Part shown: positions 8,841 to 16,944 of the stretch, piece after piece | How positions within the stretch are numbered: position 1 is the stretch's first letter | How the letters are laid out: each line of letters opens with the position of its first letter | Source of the DNA: a bacterium | Lineage (GTDB): Bacteria; Babelota; Babeliae; Babelales; RVW-14 | Reading direction: 5' to 3' | DNA length: 64,000 bases | Assembly: GCA_016699045.1 (NCBI GenBank) | Contig: CP064957.1 | Location: 682,001 to 746,000 of the forward strand | Program-made: the position numbers and the translations under genes | The notes under the pieces: generated by a model | What the model was told of the DNA's origin: nothing | Database searches by the model: none | What the model saw: only the letters and a program-made list of their open reading frames with translations

Positions 8841-8978
8841 TACTTCGCCAAGGCTTCGTATGGCACGGCCATTTTCTTTAACGGCTTGATATTAAAAAAG
8901 ATAATATCTCGTTAGAATAAAGCGAAGTATGCCCTTCGAAGCTCGTAGAGCGAAGTAGGGCCGGCACGGTCAAAGAAT
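8841..8978. repeat. Palindromic, REP-like intergenic repeat region
   Basis: The spacer after tRNA-Asp is built of related CTTCG-type units. CATACTTCGC (8839-8848) is the exact reverse complement of GCGAAGTATG (8922-8931). GCCCTTCGAAGCTC and GAGCGAAGTAGGGC (8931-8962) form an imperfect hairpin. GATATTA...TAATATC forms a third hairpin in the middle. The GC-rich CTTCG composition differs from the AT-rich flanks, which suggests a dispersed repeat family. Whether other copies exist cannot be seen in this window. Confidence 0.4.
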
Positions 8979-9656
8979 ATGAACAAAAATAAATTATATA
9001 TCTTCGTACTACTCACCTTCATTACCGGCTCAAGCTATTGGTTTTACACCAAAAAACATAGCGCTCCTTCAGGGACTATCATCGTTCTTAACGGCCCATC
9101 TGGCTCTGGCAAGAGCTCAATTCAAAAAGAATTCCAAAAATTAATGATGCCAAATCTCTGGATAAAAGTCGGTATCGATAATTTGTTTGATAACGTCATG
9201 CCTGAAATTACACCAGAAAATATGAGCTTTTGGCAATCGTCAAATCCCATTCGTTGGGTTGAAACATCTCAAGATGATCAAGGCAATAAAGTAATTACCT
9301 TATTAGTTGGCACCCAAGGGGAAAAAGTAGCATACGCCATGAATAGTGCGATTGCTGCTTATGCACAAAATGGCTGCAACGTTATGGTGGATTATATCGC
9401 ATACGACCAGCGCTGGCTCAAAGATCTAGAAAAAAAATGTTCTCGATTCAAAACCTATTATGTTGCCGTTCAAATACCACTCGAGGTGCTTGAACAACGT
9501 GAGCAAGCGCGCGCAACATCACCAAAAGGTCATGCACGAAGTCATTACTTCACGGTCTATGGCGATAGAAAATATGATGTGGTGGTTGACTCTGGCAGTA
9601 ATTCTGCCGCTGATATCGCACGCGAATTAAAATCTTTAATTGATTCAGTTCGTTAA
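8979..9656 (+). CDS. Chloramphenicol phosphotransferase-like P-loop kinase, membrane anchored
   Basis: A 225-residue protein with an N-terminal hydrophobic segment (residues 6-22, probable membrane anchor or signal) followed by a P-loop kinase domain. Walker A is LNGPSGSGKSS (about 38-48). Downstream motifs match the CPT family: KVGIDNLFDNVMP, NVMVDYIAYD, and VAVQIPLEVLEQREQAR before YDVVVDSG. Streptomyces CPT phosphorylates chloramphenicol, but most relatives act on unknown small molecules. The anchor is unusual for this normally cytosolic fold. The adjacent gene on the other strand is also a small-molecule-kinase-like protein. Antibiotic resistance is not supported by sequence alone. Confidence 0.72.
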   Translation: MNKNKLYIFVLLTFITGSSYWFYTKKHSAPSGTIIVLNGPSGSGKSSIQKEFQKLMMPNLWIKVGIDNLFDNVMPEITPENMSFWQSSNPIRWVETSQDDQGNKVITLLVGTQGEKVAYAMNSAIAAYAQNGCNVMVDYIAYDQRWLKDLEKKCSRFKTYYVAVQIPLEVLEQREQARATSPKGHARSHYFTVYGDRKYDVVVDSGSNSAADIARELKSLIDSVR

Positions 9657-10667
9657 TTACACGTCCACATCAGTCTTGAATGCTATCTCCACCACCCCGC
9701 GAGGCTCAAACATATCAGTAAATTGTTTAAACATTTCTGAGCGATCATCCCCACCGTCTGTGGTAAAAAGCAACTGTTGGCAATAGTCAGCAATATCTTC
9801 TACAATTCGTTCGTGTCGATAGTAGGCAAGAGCTGCTTTATTAATATCAGTTTTTCCATAACCTTGATAAAAAAGCTCTTCTTCGTGATGGTTATTCCAC
9901 ACATTAGCAACACCCCCGCCAATAAACATAAGGTCCCGTTCTTTTGGGGCCAAGGTTGGTGCATCCCAATCTACAAGGTACAGAAGGCCATTGTCGCCGA
10001 TTAATACATTACCTGCATGAATATCTGAATGACAGAGCACAAACGGCAGTGATTGTTCTTTGAGCACAAAACTGAGTCGTTCTGCCCTCTCAACCAACCG
10101 TTGAATGGTTGCTTGATGTGTTTTCATAAAAGCGCTCAACTGACGCGCAGTACTATCGCCAAACTCTTCCGTTTCTATGCGAAGATAAACTGACCGAACC
10201 ACTTCTCGCCATTTTGGTGAATAAGTTTCTCGTTTTATCTGTGCCCGCATTGACGGCGGCAGTACCAAGTCATGAACTTGTCTAAGCGCTTTGCCAAGCG
10301 TAATCCATTGGTTGTTAGTGAGGTTTTGCGCAAACCCGTCTTTTCCCGCAATAAACGGATACACAAAAAGCGTATACCCATCGAGCGATTGCGAAATTTG
10401 GCCCTGCTTTGTTTTGATCAGAGAAATAATCTGTTGAATGCCGGCATCATGCAACAATAGTTGTATGGTAATGCCAATATCATGATGCAACTGGCCACGC
10501 TTTAACTTGACGAAATAAGCTAAATTTTCATGCGTTTGAGCTTTATATACTGATGCGTCCGCATCAGCACCCAACGGCAGGCAGGTAAGTATAGCGACGC
10601 TCATGCCATAGTAGTTATTGAGACAGTCAATAATGTGTTGGTCTGAAACAGATTGTTTTTCTAGCAT
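9657..10667 (-). CDS. Aminoglycoside phosphotransferase (APH)-family kinase
   Basis: About 336 residues from the ATG at 10667, which has GGTGAG upstream; a TTG two codons further out is less likely. It has the APH/choline-kinase fold signatures: the Brenner catalytic motif LCHSDIHAGNVLI (HxDxxxxN) and the metal-binding LVDWDAP, both in the C-terminal half. The N-lobe contains YFVKLKRG with the ATP-binding Lys. Such kinases phosphorylate hydroxyls on aminoglycosides, choline, sugars or proteins; the substrate is not deducible. It lies tail to tail with the CPT-like gene, with no gap between their stops. Confidence 0.8.
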   Translation of the reverse strand: MLEKQSVSDQHIIDCLNNYYGMSVAILTCLPLGADADASVYKAQTHENLAYFVKLKRGQLHHDIGITIQLLLHDAGIQQIISLIKTKQGQISQSLDGYTLFVYPFIAGKDGFAQNLTNNQWITLGKALRQVHDLVLPPSMRAQIKRETYSPKWREVVRSVYLRIETEEFGDSTARQLSAFMKTHQATIQRLVERAERLSFVLKEQSLPFVLCHSDIHAGNVLIGDNGLLYLVDWDAPTLAPKERDLMFIGGGVANVWNNHHEEELFYQGYGKTDINKAALAYYRHERIVEDIADYCQQLLFTTDGGDDRSEMFKQFTDMFEPRGVVEIAFKTDVDV

Positions 10668-10790
10668 AATCAAAGCTCACCAGTAAAAAATACCGCGGGT
10701 CTGTGAAAAAATTCAAAAATAGTTTACGTTGAATCAATGGTACAGATTTTGTAAAAATTGTGAATTTTTGAATACAACCAAGGGCCTACT

Positions 10791-11312
10791 ATGCTTGTTA
10801 ATAAACAAGTCGTCCAAGTTCCTGACATCAAAACATTAATCTTTTTTTGGCAACAAACTATCAAAAATCTCAATTGGGAAAATCTTATTAAAGAAACCAC
10901 CCCCAAAAATGTCGGGTGCGGCTTAGTGTATGAATTAAACACCATAAAAGGGTTGGGGGCAGAAAGTTTTGCCATTGCCGATATGCGGCATATTGCATGT
11001 GCCGAACCGCATTATCATGACAATAACGAAACCGAGATTTATTTTGTTCTGCAAGGCTCAGCGCTCGTCGTCATTACCGATCAAGAGCTCCACGTAACAA
11101 CCGGTGATGTAATCGTTATCGAACCATACAAAGCACATTTTACTATTCCTGATAAAAATTTTATAATTGCTGCCGTGAATACCCCGCCCTTTAATCCTCA
11201 AAACTACATCCCACTTTCCGAGACTAACCATTCGGTAGGATTTGATTTAGAAAAATTTAACCAAATTATTATGCAGAATACACATGCAAACCGAGGCATC
11301 AACCATGAATAA
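10791..11312 (+). CDS. Cupin-domain protein
   Basis: A 173-residue protein with one cupin barrel. Motif 1 is EPHYHDNNETEIYFVLQG (about 66-83), including the metal-binding His-x-His-like pair and Glu. Motif 2 is GDVIVIEPYKAHFTI (about 105-119), with a single His. Cupins include isomerases, dioxygenases and binding proteins, so no reaction can be assigned. The final codons overlap the start of the VanX-like gene by 8 bases, which suggests coupled expression. Confidence 0.78.
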   Translation: MLVNKQVVQVPDIKTLIFFWQQTIKNLNWENLIKETTPKNVGCGLVYELNTIKGLGAESFAIADMRHIACAEPHYHDNNETEIYFVLQGSALVVITDQELHVTTGDVIVIEPYKAHFTIPDKNFIIAAVNTPPFNPQNYIPLSETNHSVGFDLEKFNQIIMQNTHANRGINHE

Positions 11313-12153
11313 GATTATTGTTTTTACGATCCTTCTTTTTTCTCATAATGCTTTAACCGCCAAACCATGGTCAGAAATTTTACTTACAAACTCAATACTA
11401 TGCAATGACTCTGCATTGACCATAATCTTCGATCAACATAAATATTTTGCAACCGGCAATGCGCCGATCATTCTTCGTATCAGCATGCTACCCAACCATT
11501 TTTTAAATGAACCCTTTTACGCACCATTTTATAATTCTGGCTTACCAAGTGCCTCACAAATACGCGCTGAAGTGTATCGCCGATTAGAAAGACTCATTGA
11601 TTATTTGGATGAGTTTTCTATCTATTTTGGCTATGTACCAAGAAGCATCTCTATTAAAATTTTGAAGGATTAAGAGATTTAAAAACTCAAGAGATGCTCT
11701 TTCAATCCAAAGTTAAAGAAATATTACAAAGTAAAAAAAAGAAAAAGACGTTATTGTGATGAAGAAGAAAGCGAAAATCATTCTATGCTAACAGAAGAAA
11801 AAGCTGAGCTTGAAGCGGCAAAATTGGTATCGCCCGTCAAAGATAATGTACCAGTACATTCAACGGGAGCGGCAATTGATATTCGCTTGTGGGACGAAAG
11901 CACCAATAATTTTGTAGATCTGGGAGATTTCGGCGTCATTTGGGGCGAAAACAAAACCGCTGCAACTTTTTCTGAAGATCTTACTGACCGTCAAAAATTA
12001 AACCGCTTATTTCTTTTGATTGCAGCAACGAAAGCCGGCCTTACTAATTATCCATTTGAATATTGGCATTTTTCGTACGGCGACCGTTATGCCGCTTTTT
12101 GGCAGGAAGAAGATGCCAGCAAAAGAGTTGCACGCTATGGTTCAGTATCATAA
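11305..12153 (+). pseudogene. VanX/DdpX-like D-alanyl-D-alanine dipeptidase, two frameshifts
   Basis: The ATG at 11305 follows GAGG and begins a signal peptide (MNKIIVFTILLFSHNALTA). The frame holds to about 11670 (YFGYVPRSISIKIL) and continues in a second frame (LRDLKTQEMLFQSKVKEILQ) to the A8 run near 11732-11739. It resumes in a third frame through 12153. The last part has the M15D zinc/catalytic motifs: VHSTGAAIDIRL (S-x-H-x6-D type) and FEYWHFSYGD (E-x2-H). VanX-type enzymes hydrolyse D-Ala-D-Ala, and exported relatives recycle peptidoglycan. All catalytic residues survive, but two shifts break the frame, so it is either recently inactivated or mis-sequenced. Confidence 0.72.
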
Positions 12154-12177
12154 ACAACATTTGATAAAGGTTTTATC

Positions 12178-14046
12178 GTGAATTACAAAAAATATCTTTC
12201 CAGCATTTTATTCGGTTTACTTGTTGGCTCTTTTACACCAACACAAACAATTACTGCAGCAGCTCATGCGGCTCAAAAACAATATCCAATAATCCAAAAA
12301 ACTCCTACGGATCAAGCTTTTGAAGACGGCGATATAGACAGCTTGGTTGAGCTTCTTGGCAATCTCGACATCAACAAAACCATGTTTCATTTGCGCATGA
12401 AATATCAAATTCCTGGAAGAGAACTTGACGCTCATGCAATTAAAGAAATCGAATCGATTATTGGTTACACGTTTAAGAAAAAAAGTCGCTTAATTCAAGC
12501 GCTCACATCAGAACTCAAAAATCCAGAAAAAAATTATGAAGCTTTCGAATTTGTAGGCGATGCCATTTTGGAAAAAATTATTGCCGAAATGTTACTCACC
12601 AGTTACGAAAACCCTACGCCAGCTCAACTCACTCAAATGCGCTGTGCCTTGGTTAGCCAAGAGCCAATAGCGGCCTTGTGCGTAAAACTCGGTTTACACG
12701 ACTACGTTCAAGACACTAAATCAGTAATTCCCATATCAACGCTCTGCGATATCATCGAATCTTTAATATGCGCACTTTATAAAGATGGTGGCCCAGAAAC
12801 AGCGCAAAACTTTGTACTTAGATTTTTTCTACCCATGATTAAAGATCGCTGCCCGGCTATGATGGACAGGATTATTCAACAAGCAAAAAAAGAATTAGAT
12901 ATTGATGTAAGCTATGAGCATAGTTCTCACTATCTTCGAGATGTACAACCTGCTCCAAAAGGCGTATTACCTCAGATTGGCCAACGACAGTCAAAATCAA
13001 AAAAAGACACTAAAGAAGACCCCATGCGCCTTGCCTGTTATTTGGCAGAAAAAGAATTTATAGAAACGTCATTACCAAGTGAATATCAAAAAAAATTAGT
13101 TCGATTGGCAACAGATCCTGATTACCAACCAGCGGAGAACGTCTTATCACTCAATGTATCGTCATGGCAAGAAGGTATTCAAAGAAATGCTCGTGAAAAG
13201 CTGCACACACTCACGCAAATATTGGGCTCACCTCAACCTGTGTATTATACTTACGCGGCTCCAGATCGCCCTGGCTTTTGTTGCAAGGTTGAGATAGAGC
13301 AAAAATCCATATATTCTCGACACCTCTATCCCCATTTTCTCGCGGCAGCCCATTGCATAAAAAAAACACGCGCAGAAGAAAAAGCTGCTCAAATGGCGTA
13401 CAGCGTACTCCAAGAAAATATTATTCTTCCAACATCCGATGCCATTTCTTCAACCTGCCTTATTTTCCCAACAGAAGACGCAGGAACACTCGATTTAGAA
13501 GATCCAATAACATCTTTAAACTTGTTTTGCCAAAAACATAAACTGACAATACCAGCATATGAAAGCTTTGTTAAAGAAAAAGAAGATCAGCAAGTCTTTT
13601 ATACTCAGGTAAACGCTCCTTGGCTTTTTTCAGCTCTTAAAGGCTCATCAGCCCCTACTGAAAAACAAGCACGAGCGGAAGCAGCAAGAAGAGTGATTAT
13701 ACTGATCAAGCATCTTGCAAATCACTTGATATCACCAAAACTTTTGTACCATATTAATGAACTTAAAAAGACAAAATCAAACAAAAAAGGCTTACTATTA
13801 CACTATTGCCGTTGTTTAGCTATGCAAGAGCCATGCATACAAACAAGCATATGCTCAGGATCAGTAGCTGCCGGACTTAAATATAAAACAACGATTACGC
13901 TTGCGAATCAAACATTTGGAAATAAAGATTTCTCTGGTTGCAAAAAATCTTCAAAGGCAGAATCAGAAGAAGATGCCTCAGAAATAGCACTTTATTACCT
14001 AACCAACAAGCTGCTCAAAAGAGAACTGACCCGCTCAGTTGCCTAA
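12178..14046 (+). CDS. Exported RNase III-family protein with dsRNA-binding-like domains
   Basis: A 622-residue protein with a signal peptide (residues 1-31, ending ITAAAHA). Residues 88-220 form an RNase III domain: GYTF, ALTSE, NYEAFEFVGDAIL and CDIIESLICALY. The four metal-binding/catalytic positions of E. coli RNase III (E41, D45, D114, E117) are all present as E124, D128, D191 and E194. A linker module (DPMRLACYLAE...LVRLATDPDYQP, 281-318) follows. Three regions then look like double-stranded RNA-binding folds: about 334-413, 441-512 (SLNLFCQKHKLTIPAYE...QARAEAARRV) and 525-615. Housekeeping RNase III is cytosolic and about 230 residues, so this is not rnc. An exported dsRNA nuclease acting on a host is an inference. 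Confidence 0.75.
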   Translation: MNYKKYLSSILFGLLVGSFTPTQTITAAAHAAQKQYPIIQKTPTDQAFEDGDIDSLVELLGNLDINKTMFHLRMKYQIPGRELDAHAIKEIESIIGYTFKKKSRLIQALTSELKNPEKNYEAFEFVGDAILEKIIAEMLLTSYENPTPAQLTQMRCALVSQEPIAALCVKLGLHDYVQDTKSVIPISTLCDIIESLICALYKDGGPETAQNFVLRFFLPMIKDRCPAMMDRIIQQAKKELDIDVSYEHSSHYLRDVQPAPKGVLPQIGQRQSKSKKDTKEDPMRLACYLAEKEFIETSLPSEYQKKLVRLATDPDYQPAENVLSLNVSSWQEGIQRNAREKLHTLTQILGSPQPVYYTYAAPDRPGFCCKVEIEQKSIYSRHLYPHFLAAAHCIKKTRAEEKAAQMAYSVLQENIILPTSDAISSTCLIFPTEDAGTLDLEDPITSLNLFCQKHKLTIPAYESFVKEKEDQQVFYTQVNAPWLFSALKGSSAPTEKQARAEAARRVIILIKHLANHLISPKLLYHINELKKTKSNKKGLLLHYCRCLAMQEPCIQTSICSGSVAAGLKYKTTITLANQTFGNKDFSGCKKSSKAESEEDASEIALYYLTNKLLKRELTRSVA

Positions 14047-14064
14047 AACCGAATATTTTTAACC

Positions 14065-14097
14065 AGGGGGCTTTTATTTCAAAGCCCCCTTCTTTTT
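14065..14097 (+). terminator. Intrinsic terminator
   Basis: AGGGGGCTTT and AAAGCCCCCT form a perfect 10-bp stem around TATTTC, followed by TCTTTTT. It ends the transcript of the 622-residue RNase III-like gene. Confidence 0.85.
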
Positions 14098-14272
14098 ACC
14101 ATTCTCCCTCCAAAAACTATCAAAACTTCTATTTTTTTAAAACTTAATACCCCATTCTGAGCTAAAAAAGGCTAAACAAAGGGCAACCATCTAATCAAAA
14201 TATCTACAAATAGCCCGCTTTTTCTAACTATAAAGCGTTATTTTGACCATTTACCCCTGTTTTACACCTTAA

Positions 14273-14302
14273 TTGGAAATTAATTTCAAATAGTATTATA
14301 TT
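14273..14302 (+). promoter_or_regulatory. Possible promoter of the tandem RNase III gene
   Basis: TTGGAA (14273-14278) and TATATT (14297-14302) are separated by 18 bases, about 55 bases before the ATG at 14358. The preceding gene is closed by a terminator, so a promoter is expected here. The boxes are imperfect. Confidence 0.3.
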
Positions 14303-14357
14303 TAACAGAATAGAAACTATTCATTATTTACTGTTACTGTTATTTTAGGGGGTTATT

Positions 14358-16760
14358 ATGTTGAAGTATAAAAAGTATTTATCTTTTGTGTTGTTAAGCT
14401 CATTACTCGACTTCTCTGCGCCGACTCAAACACTTGTTGCAGCAGCTAAAAAAGAAGAAAAGAAAAAAGTAGAACAAAAGAAACAAGCACCAAAGCTCAA
14501 GCAGAAAAAAGAAGTCAAGAAAAAATCTCCCCAACAAATAGCTTATGAACAATGGGAAGCAAGCCAAGCTGAGAAAAAAAAGCTAGCAGAACAAGCCGTT
14601 GCACAAAATTCACAATCATCATCTTCAAAACAAGAAATCCCTGCAAAAGTAGCCGTTCCTGTAAAGTTAGAAATTCCTCAAGAACAGGAACCAAAACTTG
14701 AACAAAAACAGGAAGTGAAACAAATACCGGCGATTATACCAAAACAACCAGCAATACCACCACTTGTACCAGCAGTTAATAAAGATAGTATTGATATTGC
14801 TTTTGCAGCTGGCGATGTAGCTACGCTGAAAAATCTTGGAATCAGAGACAGCATGCTGCGTTTACGTATGCACTATCCAATTCCAGGAAGAAAGCTTGAT
14901 GATAACGCTATTAAAGAAATTGAAGCCATTACTGGCTATACCTTTCAAAACAAGAATCTATTGATCCAAGCATTAACATCTCGAACACAGAATCCTAAAA
15001 AAAATTATGAAGCTTTGGAATATTTAGGAGACAAAATACTGGATGCTACTATTGCTGAAATGTTGCTTAAAAACTACCCCAAAGCCGATGAGGGACAATT
15101 AACTGGAATGCGCCAAGCCTTAGTCAGTCAAGAACCTATGGCTGCCTTGTGTGTCAAATTAGGTCTGCATAACTACGTTCAACACACTGAAAAAAAGGTG
15201 CCTATCTCAACATTATGCGATATTATAGAATCAATCATTGGCGCAATGCATAAAGATGGCGCAGCAGAAGCAACTCAATCATTTACTCTCAAATTTTTTC
15301 TACCAATGATAAAAGGTCGTCAGCCCAAAATGATGGATACAATAATTGGGAAGGCAAAAAATAAATTAAAAATCGATGTAAGTTATGATGCTACCTCTTT
15401 TTATTTATGTAATATCAACAAGCACAAAAAGGGATCAAAAAAGATTAATCCTCGCGTTAATCAATCTTCTGGAGATAAAAAAACTGATCCAATGCGGCTT
15501 GCTTGTTATTTAGCTGAAAGAGAATTTATAGAAACACAATTGTCTAAGCAATATAGAAAAAAATTAGTGCGCCTGGCTATCGATGATGATTATCAACCAC
15601 TCGATGCAAAATCATTGCCACAACAGCAAACTATAAAAGAAAAACAACAAAGCAATACAACATCATCAGAAACAAACTCTAACGAAGACGACGTTAGTTC
15701 AAATGGTATTTCAGAATCAAATGTAGATTCTAGTCAAGACTCAGAACTAGCTTCTAACATAGATTCTAACTCTGAGTCTTGCTCAGAATTTAGCCCACAA
15801 ATAAAACCTATTATTCCCGAAATTCCTAGTGAAGAAGAATTTCAACTTAAGCAAACAAAATCAGCGCATATTGAAAATTCTACTGATATCGAATTTATAC
15901 AGAGCAATGTTGAACAGTTAACTAATCTTTTTAAAGATCTAGGTATAAGTAACAGTATGCTACACTTACGTATGCAGTATTCAACAAAAACAAAGAGTCT
16001 TGACCAGTGTACCATCAAAAAAATCGAAGCAATACTTGGGTACACTTTTCAAAACAAGGATCTCTTAACCCAAGCATTATCATCACCAGAAAAAAGTCCG
16101 GCAAAAAATTACGTCGAATTAAAAATTTTAGGTGAAACCATATTGAATACTATTATTACAAAAATGTTATCTGAAAACTATAAAGATGCCGACAAAGAAA
16201 AACTTACTACCATGTACCAAATCTTAGTAAGCCAAGAGTCACTAGCCGCTCTGAATATAAGATTAGGTCTGCAAAAATATATTCAACACCATAAATCTGT
16301 AATATCTATCTCTATCTTGAGTGATATCATAGAATCGCTTGTGGGCGCTATTTACGAAGATAGCAACTTCAACGAAACTCAATCCTTTGTTCTTAAGTTT
16401 TTTCTGCCAATGATTCACGATCGCTATCCATTAACACCAAATCAGATTATGCAACTCGCTGAAGATGAGTTAGGCATTAATGCCATCTATGACTATGCTG
16501 CTTCATACTTACCAAAGCTCAATGCATATCTAGTAACATTTCAATATAGAATTAACTCAGACCAAGCTGACACAAAAACAAAAAACAATTCTTTGTCTCT
16601 TGCCCATTATTTAGCCGAAAGAGATTTTATAGAGACACTATTACCAAGTTGGTGCAAAAAGCACTTAGTACGCTTAGCAACAGATCCTGATTATCAACCG
16701 ACTAACAAAGCATTTTCTGAAGATATTTGCGAAAAATTAAGTGCACTAAACTTGGGATAA
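14358..16760 (+). CDS. Exported protein with tandem RNase III domains (Dicer-like layout)
   Basis: An 800-residue protein with a signal peptide (residues 1-30, ending LVAAA), a Lys/Glu/Gln-rich linker (31-140) and two RNase III domains. Domain 1 (about 183-318) keeps all four catalytic positions: E221 and D225 in NYEALEYLGDKIL, D288 and E291 in CDIIESIIGA. Domain 2 (about 550-690) is clearly homologous but reads NYVELKILGETIL, so the first pair is K589 and E593; D656 and E659 remain. It is therefore probably degenerate. A conserved module (AEREFIETQL...LVRLAIDDDYQP) follows each domain. A Ser/Asp/Asn-rich linker (435-480) separates the halves. No dsRNA-binding domain is evident. It is a paralog of the preceding gene. 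Bacterial tandem RNase III proteins are unusual. Confidence 0.75.
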   Translation: MLKYKKYLSFVLLSSLLDFSAPTQTLVAAAKKEEKKKVEQKKQAPKLKQKKEVKKKSPQQIAYEQWEASQAEKKKLAEQAVAQNSQSSSSKQEIPAKVAVPVKLEIPQEQEPKLEQKQEVKQIPAIIPKQPAIPPLVPAVNKDSIDIAFAAGDVATLKNLGIRDSMLRLRMHYPIPGRKLDDNAIKEIEAITGYTFQNKNLLIQALTSRTQNPKKNYEALEYLGDKILDATIAEMLLKNYPKADEGQLTGMRQALVSQEPMAALCVKLGLHNYVQHTEKKVPISTLCDIIESIIGAMHKDGAAEATQSFTLKFFLPMIKGRQPKMMDTIIGKAKNKLKIDVSYDATSFYLCNINKHKKGSKKINPRVNQSSGDKKTDPMRLACYLAEREFIETQLSKQYRKKLVRLAIDDDYQPLDAKSLPQQQTIKEKQQSNTTSSETNSNEDDVSSNGISESNVDSSQDSELASNIDSNSESCSEFSPQIKPIIPEIPSEEEFQLKQTKSAHIENSTDIEFIQSNVEQLTNLFKDLGISNSMLHLRMQYSTKTKSLDQCTIKKIEAILGYTFQNKDLLTQALSSPEKSPAKNYVELKILGETILNTIITKMLSENYKDADKEKLTTMYQILVSQESLAALNIRLGLQKYIQHHKSVISISILSDIIESLVGAIYEDSNFNETQSFVLKFFLPMIHDRYPLTPNQIMQLAEDELGINAIYDYAASYLPKLNAYLVTFQYRINSDQADTKTKNNSLSLAHYLAERDFIETLLPSWCKKHLVRLATDPDYQPTNKAFSEDICEKLSALNLG

Positions 16761-16797
16761 CCAAACAATTAGTTACTTAAAACAGATCTTTTAATCA

Positions 16798-16828
16798 GGG
16801 GGCGATACCTAAATATCGCCCCCGTTTT
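16798..16828 (+). terminator. Intrinsic terminator
   Basis: GGGGGCGATA and TATCGCCCCC form a perfect 10-bp stem around CCTAAA, followed by GTTTT. It separates the RNase III-like gene from uvrB. Confidence 0.85.
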
Positions 16829-16944
16829 CTTGTAACCAGCCCAGCCCCCACAAAAAAACTCCCATCAAAGCTGTTCAAGGCCCCCAAAAAGGCCTACCGA
16901 CCTGGCCGCTTTCTTAATCCCCCATTTTGCGCTAGACTAATGAT

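Larger units (their letters stand above)
14047..14357. other. Intergenic stretch between the two RNase III-like genes
   Basis: These 311 bases contain the terminator of the upstream gene (14065-14097) and a very AT-rich segment. The segment includes a possible promoter near 14273-14302 and ends in the TAGGGGG binding site before the ATG at 14358. I see no open reading frame or RNA gene in it. Confidence 0.6.

Noticed and set aside
8979..10667. Antibiotic resistance (chloramphenicol or aminoglycoside) functions
   Set aside because: The families include resistance enzymes, but substrate cannot be inferred from these diverged sequences.
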